A stretch of 45,841 nt of DNA from Desulfobacterales bacterium (lineage in GTDB: Bacteria; Desulfobacterota; Desulfobacteria; Desulfobacterales; JAFDHS01). Below, piece after piece: positions 39,756-45,841 of the stretch (position 1 is the first letter of the stretch; the number at the start of each line of letters is the position of its first letter). The stretch spans positions 1 through 45,841 of the forward strand of contig JAUUWG010000003.1 in the NCBI GenBank assembly GCA_030589165.1, written 5' to 3'. Both the position numbers and the translations under genes were made by a program. The notes below the pieces were generated by a model. That model was not told the DNA's origin, did no database searches, and worked only from the letters and a program-made list of their open reading frames with translations.

Positions 39756-40523
39756 ATGGCATTTTTTGGTTTTATCAAGAATTTCGGCAAACAGAAAGTA
39801 CAGCAGACAGGACAGAGCATCGTTCAGATATTGGCAACCTGGGACCCGGATACCTCATCGGCGGCAGAGATCCAACAGATGGAAGAAAGACTCGACAAAC
39901 TGACCCAACAGGTTGCTCAGGCCAAACAAACCTATCAGAAAGAACAGAAAGAAGCCGACGCCATAGAAGCTTTATACGAGCAGCGTTTAAAGGCGGCTGA
40001 AATCCTTCAGGCCAGGCTTTCGGAAGGGGGAGAAAACAGTGCGCAGGTGGAAAAAGCCCTGACAGATCTTGTCAAGGGACTGGAATCCATGCAGCCCGAT
40101 ATCGAGCGGGAGATGGAAGAGGCCGGGGAAGCCAAAGCATTTATGGAGGAGTTGGAAGAGGTGGCCGGGGTTGCCGCTGAAAAACTCAGAAACGGCCGTA
40201 AAACCCTTGAAGCGGCAAAACGGGATATGGCTCGGGCAAAGATACGTGAAGAAAGAGCAGAAGATAAGACGGAACACACAGCAATGCTTGCCGGACTGCG
40301 CAATGAAACCGATCAACTCGGAAGTGCCCTTGCTGCAATGCGCAAGGAGACTGAAAAATCCAATGTCAAGGCCGAGGCCATGAACCTGAAAACCAGGTTA
40401 CTTGCTCCCACAAAAGAAGAAAAGGGTGATACTCTGATTGCCGAAGCCATGGCCCAGGCTTCAGGCGGATCGGCAAAACCTGCAAATATCGCCGATCGTC
40501 TGGCCGCTTTAAAGAAAAAATAA
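39756..40523 (+). CDS. PspA/IM30 family protein (YjfJ-like)
   Basis: 255 aa long coiled-coil; TWDPDTSSAAEIQQMEERLDKLTQQVAQAKQTYQKEQKEADA. Confidence 0.85.
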   Translation: MAFFGFIKNFGKQKVQQTGQSIVQILATWDPDTSSAAEIQQMEERLDKLTQQVAQAKQTYQKEQKEADAIEALYEQRLKAAEILQARLSEGGENSAQVEKALTDLVKGLESMQPDIEREMEEAGEAKAFMEELEEVAGVAAEKLRNGRKTLEAAKRDMARAKIREERAEDKTEHTAMLAGLRNETDQLGSALAAMRKETEKSNVKAEAMNLKTRLLAPTKEEKGDTLIAEAMAQASGGSAKPANIADRLAALKKK

Positions 40524-40564
40524 TATCGCCTTACGTTCGTTTTCCTTTTCATTGGAAACTTCCG

Positions 40565-40599
40565 GGACAGCATCTTGATTATCAGGATGCTGTCCTTTC
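40565..40599 (+). terminator. Rho-independent terminator-like hairpin after the pspA-like gene
   Basis: GGACAGCATC (40565-40574) / GATGCTGTCC (40586-40595) perfect 10-bp stem, followed by TTTC. Confidence 0.8.
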
Positions 40600-40800
40600 A
40601 TTGATTTCCAACCCATTGAACTCCTTTTTCTTTTTCAAACACGTCCAATGTCTTTTTCAATGTAATTTTGATGGCTTAGTAAAAACTCAAAAAGCCAGTC
40701 CCAAATCGGATCGACAGAATGTGTGGCACGATCACCTTGATTCAGAAACCTATATATTGCGGTAACGATTCAAGAGCAGAACCAATAGGAAACCCTGGAA

Positions 40801-41216
40801 TGAAACCATGGCTGCTTTATTCAATTGTTTCGATGTGTATCTGGGGGGTCTGGGGATTTATTGGAAAGCTGGCGTCCCGCTCCGTAACCTCTTTTAACCT
40901 GCTTCTACTGGCTTTTCTGGGCAGCCTTATGGTGTTGCCCATCTCCTTTGCAATCTTTTCCAAACATTTCAAGTTTTTGTGGCAAAACACCGATTATTAC
41001 CTTGCGCTGATCACCGGAATTTTGGGGACAACCGGAGTATTGTTTTTTTATCTTGCCTTATCAAAAGGAGAGGCTTCACGGGTCGTGGTGATAACTGCAA
41101 CATATCCGGTCATTACCGTAATCCTGAGCCGCCTTTTTCTTCACGAGTGCCTCACAATCCCAAAATTTTTTGGTGTTTTGTTTGTCCTGTTAGGTATCTA
41201 TTTATTGTCACGTTAA
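40801..41216 (+). CDS. Half-size EamA/DMT-family transporter
   Basis: ~138 aa with about 5 TM segments; IVSMCIWGVWGFIGKLASRSV...ITATYPVITVILSRLFLHECLTIPKFFGVLFVLLGIYLLSR; ATG at 40801 preferred over 40719. Confidence 0.85.
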
Positions 41217-41325
41217 GAGCCTGTTTAAAAGCACCTTGAATCAGAACGAAAATGCTTATTGATCATGAGAATTTTTTTCAGTAGTCTTTGTCCGATAATA
41301 AAAATCCTAAACCCTGAAAGAGGAG

Positions 41326-41682
41326 ATGGAGATGGATATGGATATAAAAGTCGTTCTTCATGTAGACTCGGATATGGAAGAGAGGCTTGCCATGGCGTTG
41401 AACAATATAACCAACTTATTAAAAGAGGTAAGCCACGAACAAGCATCCGTTTATTTGCTGATTAACGGGCCTGCCGTAAAATTGCTCCGTAACAACCGGA
41501 TTTATGCCGACAAGTTCAACAAACTATCAGATATCGGCGTACGCTTCCTGGTTTGTAACAACTCTTTGACCAAAACCGGGATTGATAAAGACGAGCTGCC
41601 TGATTCCTGTGAGGTTGTACCTGCCGGAATTTTAGAACTCATTCGGCTGCAGAACAAAGGATGCGCCTATGTTAAACCTTGA
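41326..41682 (+). CDS. DsrE-family protein
   Basis: 118 aa; VVLHVDSDMEERLAMALNNITNLLKE...ASVYLLINGPAVKLL...GVRFLVCNNSLTKTGIDKDELPDSCEVVPAGILELIRLQNKGCAYVKP. Confidence 0.85.
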   Translation: MEMDMDIKVVLHVDSDMEERLAMALNNITNLLKEVSHEQASVYLLINGPAVKLLRNNRIYADKFNKLSDIGVRFLVCNNSLTKTGIDKDELPDSCEVVPAGILELIRLQNKGCAYVKP

Positions 41683-41720
41683 TGACCTCTCAAAATCAAA
41701 AAAAGCGCTGAAGGTGATTT

Positions 41721-42470
41721 ATGAAATGCCCCAAGTGCGGTTTTGAGCAAGCAGATCAACATACCGAATGTATAAGATGTGGTATTGTTTTTGAAAAATA
41801 CCGAAGATTTCAAAATTCCACATCAAATTCAAATATATTGCCGTTAAAGGATAATAAAAAAGCAGTAACCGTTGAAAATCCCCTGAAGAAGTTTCTTCTT
41901 TATGTAGAACCGGCAGTCGACCCGATTTATTTTGGCGTCAGGATATTGATTTTTCTTTTGTTTCTTATATGGGGATGGAAATTTATTCTCACCCCTATGG
42001 AGAGTAATTATACCGGCAACAGTTTTTGGTACCTTGTCAACCTTCCTTTCCATGAAGCAGGTCATATCGTTTTTCGACCTTTTGGGGAATTTATCACCTC
42101 CCTGGGAGGAAGTCTCGGCCAATTGTTGATGCCTTTGATATGTTTTTTCGTTTTTATTCTAAAGTCCAAAGATACATTTGCCGCTTCAATTGCCTTGTGG
42201 TGGTTTGGAGAAAATTTTATGGACCTTGCGCCCTACATTAACGACGCCAGGGAACTGGAATTGATGCTTTTAGGCGGCAATACAGGACGTACTTCACCCT
42301 ATGGCTTCCATGACTGGGAATATATTCTGACTGAATCAGGATGGCTGCATTACGACCATGCTCTGGCCCATTTTGCCTACAACCTTGGAACAGTCCTGAT
42401 GTTAATCTCTTTTATTTGGGGAGGCTGTTTACTTTTGAAACAATACCGGAATCTCGATCTGAAAAATTAA
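41721..42470 (+). CDS. Integral membrane protein with N-terminal zinc ribbon and intramembrane HEAGH (HExxH) motif
   Basis: MKCPKCGFEQADQHTECIRCGIVFEKYRR; NLPFHEAGHIVFRPFGEFITSLGGSLGQLLMPLICFFVFIL. Confidence 0.8.
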   Translation: MKCPKCGFEQADQHTECIRCGIVFEKYRRFQNSTSNSNILPLKDNKKAVTVENPLKKFLLYVEPAVDPIYFGVRILIFLLFLIWGWKFILTPMESNYTGNSFWYLVNLPFHEAGHIVFRPFGEFITSLGGSLGQLLMPLICFFVFILKSKDTFAASIALWWFGENFMDLAPYINDARELELMLLGGNTGRTSPYGFHDWEYILTESGWLHYDHALAHFAYNLGTVLMLISFIWGGCLLLKQYRNLDLKN

Positions 42471-42578
42471 AAATGGATACCTCAAAAAAAATAAAGTATG
42501 TTAAGATAATTTTTTAATTAGAAAAATATATTAAATTCAGACACGATTAAGAAAAAGACAAGAAGGGATTCTTTGAAT

Positions 42579-44282
42579 ATGACCACAAGCGATTCTACCC
42601 CCAAAACCGACTTTATTCGCAATATCATCGCCGAAGACGTGAAGGCAAACAAGAACCAAGGCCGGGTGGTGACCCGGTTCCCGCCGGAACCGAACGGCTA
42701 TCTGCATATCGGACATGCCAAGTCCATCTGCCTGAACTTCGGTATCGCCGCTGAGAACAAAGGCGGTATTTGCCACCTGCGGTTTGATGATACCAATCCG
42801 AGCAAGGAGGAAGTCGAATATGTGGAATCGATCAAAGCAGACGTTAAATGGCTTGGATTCGACTGGGGGGACCATCTTTACTATTCATCCGACTACTTTG
42901 AACAATTATATCAATACGCCGTACAGTTAATCAAAGACGGCAAGGCATATGTTTGCAGCCTGAGTCCGGATGAAATCAGGGCGTACCGGGGCACCCTGAC
43001 CGAACCCGGCAAGGACAGCCCGTATCGCACACGTTCAGTCGAAGAAAATCTGGACTTGTTTGAGCGCATGCGGGCAGGAGAGTTTGACGACGGCTCTCAT
43101 GTGCTTCGAGCAAAAATCGACATGGCATCTCCAAATCTGATTCTGCGAGACCCAACGCTCTACCGTATTCGACGGGTGGCACATCACAGAACCGGCAACA
43201 AGTGGTGCATTTATCCGATGTATGATTTTGCCCATTGTCTGTCGGATTCCATAGAAGGAATCACACATTCCGTTTGTACACTGGAATTTGCAAATAATCG
43301 TGCCTTGTACGACTGGGTGCTTGACGAATTAAAGGTTGATTGTCATCCACAACAAATTGAGTTTGCCCGCCTTAATCTGAACTACACGGTATTGAGCAAG
43401 CGAAAGCTTGTAAAACTGGTGGAACAAAAGGATGTCACCGGATGGGACGATCCACGGATGCCGACAATATCCGGTTTGCGAAGACGCGGCTACACACCGG
43501 AATCCATCAGAAACTTCTGTGACCGCATCGGTGTAGCCAAAAGGGACAGTATCGTCGATATTGCACTGCTCGAACACGGCATCCGCGAAGATTTGAATGA
43601 ACGCGCTCCGCGTGTTATGGCCGTGCTGCGTCCGCTTCGGGTGGTCATTGACAACTATCCGGAAGATCAAACAGAAGAGCTGGACTTCCCCTACCATCCA
43701 ACAGATCCGGCTATGGGATCAAGAAAGGTTCCCTTTTCACGTGTACTATACATCGAACAAGAGGATTTTATGGAGGAACCGCCCAAAAAATTCTTCCGTT
43801 TAGCCCCCGGCCGTGAAGTAAGGCTTCGATATGCTTATTATATCAAATGCGTGGATGTGGTCAAAGATGAAGCAACCGGCGAAGTGGTCGAACTCCACTG
43901 TACCTATGATCCGGAGACGCGGGGCGGTTCAGCTCCGGACGGACGTAAGGTCAAGGCAACGCTGCACTGGGTTTCGGCTCCCCACTCGATCGGGGCTGAA
44001 GTTCGTTTGTATAATAATCTTTTTGTAAAAGAGAATCCAAGCGATGAAAAGGAAGGGAATGATTTCAGAACGTGTTTAAATCCGAACTCGTTGGAAACGT
44101 TGACAACGTGCCGTGTTGAACCGAGTCTGGCGGATGCGGCACCGGAAAGTCGATACCAATTCGAAAGACTGGGCTACTTTTGCGTCGATTCGGTTGATTC
44201 TTCCCATGAATCATTGGTGTTCAATCGAACGGTAACCTTACGCGATACATGGGCCAAAATCAAGAAGGCGCAAAAGAAGTAA
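42579..44282 (+). CDS. glnS: Glutaminyl-tRNA synthetase
   Basis: [25 protein letters not shown] (HIGH), [12 protein letters not shown] (KMSKS-like), [26 protein letters not shown]. Confidence 0.97.
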   Translation: MTTSDSTPKTDFIRNIIAEDVKANKNQGRVVTRFPPEPNGYLHIGHAKSICLNFGIAAENKGGICHLRFDDTNPSKEEVEYVESIKADVKWLGFDWGDHLYYSSDYFEQLYQYAVQLIKDGKAYVCSLSPDEIRAYRGTLTEPGKDSPYRTRSVEENLDLFERMRAGEFDDGSHVLRAKIDMASPNLILRDPTLYRIRRVAHHRTGNKWCIYPMYDFAHCLSDSIEGITHSVCTLEFANNRALYDWVLDELKVDCHPQQIEFARLNLNYTVLSKRKLVKLVEQKDVTGWDDPRMPTISGLRRRGYTPESIRNFCDRIGVAKRDSIVDIALLEHGIREDLNERAPRVMAVLRPLRVVIDNYPEDQTEELDFPYHPTDPAMGSRKVPFSRVLYIEQEDFMEEPPKKFFRLAPGREVRLRYAYYIKCVDVVKDEATGEVVELHCTYDPETRGGSAPDGRKVKATLHWVSAPHSIGAEVRLYNNLFVKENPSDEKEGNDFRTCLNPNSLETLTTCRVEPSLADAAPESRYQFERLGYFCVDSVDSSHESLVFNRTVTLRDTWAKIKKAQKK

Positions 44283-44315
44283 AAAAAGTATAAATAAAAC
44301 ATAAGGGGAACCAAA

Positions 44316-45122
44316 ATGTTTAATATTGGAAAAGCGATCAGAATGGAAAGACTGATGAACAGAACTACCGGTAAAACGGTTATTGTTCCCATGGACCATG
44401 GCGTGACCGTAGGGCCGATTTACGGATTGATCGACCTGTCACAAGCGGTAGATACCGTTGCGGAAGGCGGAGCAAATGCCGTGATCGGCCATGTAGGTCT
44501 TCCAAGATACGGGCACAGACACGGCGGCAAAGATATCGGACTTATCCTTCATCTTTCCGCATCAACCACCCTTTCACCCAGGCCGAACAGGAAAGTACTC
44601 GTTAATACGGTTGAAAATGCATTGCGAATGGGCGCTGACGGTGTTTCCATACATATAAATATCGGTGATGCTGATGAAGCACAAATGCTGAAAGATTTTG
44701 GGAAAATTGCCGTCGAATGCAATTACTGGGGAATGCCTCTGATAGCCATGATGTATCCAAGAGGTCAAAATATCGAGGATGAAAAAGATATGGAAGTTGT
44801 AAGACTTGCAGCAAGAGTCGGCGCCGAACTGGGAGCCGATTTTGTAAAAACAAACTATACCGGAGACCCGGATTCTTTTGCAAAAGTTGTTGAAGGCTGC
44901 CCCGCACCGATTTTAATTGCCGGCGGAAGCAAGTTAAACGAAGAAGAGATGTTTAACACCATAGAAGGCGCCATGCAGGCAGGGGCCAAAGGATTATCCA
45001 TAGGAAGAAATGTATTTCAAAGTAAAAATCCCTCCTTGTTTTTAAAAGCGGCATGTTCCATTGTACATGATAATTTGACTGCCAAAGAAGCCATGGAAAT
45101 GTTTAATCAGGGCAAACAATAA
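44316..45122 (+). CDS. 2-amino-3,7-dideoxy-D-threo-hept-6-ulosonate (ADH) synthase / archaeal-type class I fructose-bisphosphate aldolase homolog
   Basis: GKTVIVPMDHGVTVGPIYGLIDLSQAVDTVAEGGANAVIGHVG...GADFVKTNYTGDPDSF...PILIAGGSKLNEEEMF. Confidence 0.9.
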   Translation: MFNIGKAIRMERLMNRTTGKTVIVPMDHGVTVGPIYGLIDLSQAVDTVAEGGANAVIGHVGLPRYGHRHGGKDIGLILHLSASTTLSPRPNRKVLVNTVENALRMGADGVSIHINIGDADEAQMLKDFGKIAVECNYWGMPLIAMMYPRGQNIEDEKDMEVVRLAARVGAELGADFVKTNYTGDPDSFAKVVEGCPAPILIAGGSKLNEEEMFNTIEGAMQAGAKGLSIGRNVFQSKNPSLFLKAACSIVHDNLTAKEAMEMFNQGKQ

Positions 45123-45125
45123 CAA

Positions 45126-45272
45126 AAAGTGTAAAGTGACTAAAGTGATCTAAAGTGATCTAAAGTTGAGGAATTTTATTGATTTTATATGGACGTTGTC
45201 AGTTGTTCGTTGTTTTTTTTGCAACAGACAACGGACATTTAAAACTTTAGCTCACTTTGAACTTTTTCAGTT
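45126..45272 (+). repeat. Dispersed palindromic element, copy 3, with a different central insert
   Basis: AGTGACTAAAGTGATCTAAAGTGATCTAAAGTTGAGGAATTTTATTGATTTTATATGG ... AACTTTAGCTCACTTTGAACTTTTTCAG; central GTTGTCAGTTG...CAACAGACAAC inverted repeat. Confidence 0.85.
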
Positions 45273-45319
45273 TATTTTGTTTATAAAACCCTTATGTTCA
45301 GAAGGAGAATTCAGAAAAA

Positions 45320-45643
45320 ATGAATAAACCCGAAGAATATTGCGTTGTTCTCACCACCTGTGGGGATAAGCAAGAAGCTAAGAATCTGGCTTGTTCACTG
45401 GTTGAAAGCCATCTTGCGGCCTGTGTCCAGATGACGGAGGTAACGAGCTTTTATGAATGGGAAAACAAAGTCAACAAAGATGATGAAGTGCTCTTGTTGA
45501 TAAAAGCAAAAGCCGAACTGTTTGAAGAGATTAAAACCTTTATTTCCGAGAACCACAGTTATGAAGTTCCGGAGATAATAGAGCTGCCCATACGCGGCGG
45601 TCTTGAAAATTACTTCAAATGGATTGATGAAGTTAGCCGGTAG
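45320..45643 (+). CDS. cutA: Divalent-cation tolerance protein CutA
   Basis: 107 aa; VVLTTCGDKQEAKNLACSLVESHLAACVQMTEVTSFYEWENKVNKDDEVLLLIKAK...HSYEVPEIIELPI. Confidence 0.96.
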   Translation: MNKPEEYCVVLTTCGDKQEAKNLACSLVESHLAACVQMTEVTSFYEWENKVNKDDEVLLLIKAKAELFEEIKTFISENHSYEVPEIIELPIRGGLENYFKWIDEVSR

Positions 45644-45656
45644 ACGGAAAAATTTC

Positions 45657-45684
45657 AAGGCAGCACCGATCGCAGTGCTGCCTT
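45657..45684 (+). terminator. Terminator-like hairpin after cutA
   Basis: AAGGCAGCAC CGATCGCA GTGCTGCCTT, perfect 10-bp stem; weak T-tract. Confidence 0.75.
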
Positions 45685-45688
45685 GTAT

Positions 45689-45841
45689 TAGGAACTCAGT
45701 AAAAATAAACTATCCCATTTAGCCTCTCCTCTTCAGGCCATCTTTATCCGATCCTCAATCAAATCGTCCTCGAAATAGAACGACTATTCCTGTGGCGATT
45801 AGATTTCAGATCGAATAAATCTGACCTGAACATGAGCGCTA
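45689..45841. mobile_element. Second MITE-like copy, truncated by window edge
   Basis: aggaactcagtaaaaataaactatcccatttagcctctcctcttcaggccatctttatccgatcctcaatcaaatcgtcctcgaaatagaacgactattcctgtggcgattagatttcagatcgaataaatctgacctgaacatgag closely matches 21166-21312. Confidence 0.85.

Noticed and set aside
40722-40740. TGGCACG upstream of the EamA gene as a sigma-54 site
   Set aside because: TGGCACG-ATCA is followed by CCTTGA; the -12 TTGC element is missing or at wrong spacing.

Overview
This 45.8 kb window looks like chromosomal DNA from a strictly anaerobic Desulfobacterota (Desulfobacterales-like) bacterium; that assignment is inferred from gene content. Most of it is housekeeping: glnD-glnB, polA, hrpA, lon, rlpA, gmhB, recD2, a NUDIX gene, a second Lon-family protease, hsp20, glnS, an archaeal-type ADH synthase and cutA. 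The accessory content is a cooS CO dehydrogenase, a tungsten aldehyde:ferredoxin oxidoreductase with an Fe-S partner, a FadL porin, an HD-GYP/PilZ pair, and a TAXI-DUF2491-PspA cluster. No rRNA, tRNA or CRISPR array was recognised. Most notable observations: (1) a secreted DUF1573-type protein whose frame is interrupted only by a TGA at the first Cys of its CxC motif (TG-U-GCTA), a candidate selenoprotein; (2) an IscB (RRXRR/RuvC/HNH) gene at the left edge with a single in-frame TAA between the two Cys of the HNH zinc knuckle, ending just before glnD; (3) a ~186 bp MITE-like element with ~30 bp terminal inverted repeats that appears to encode the last 37 residues of a Lon-family protease, with a second copy at the right edge; (4) a near-consensus sigma-54 promoter and two short tandem repeats in the cooS leader; (5) a mosaic of short palindromic dispersed repeats that supplies stop codons, a ribosome-binding site and protein tails to neighbouring genes; (6) an A-B-A'-B' interleaved inverted-repeat structure between cooS and the AOR gene. 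All calls come from reading the sequence; no database search was run.
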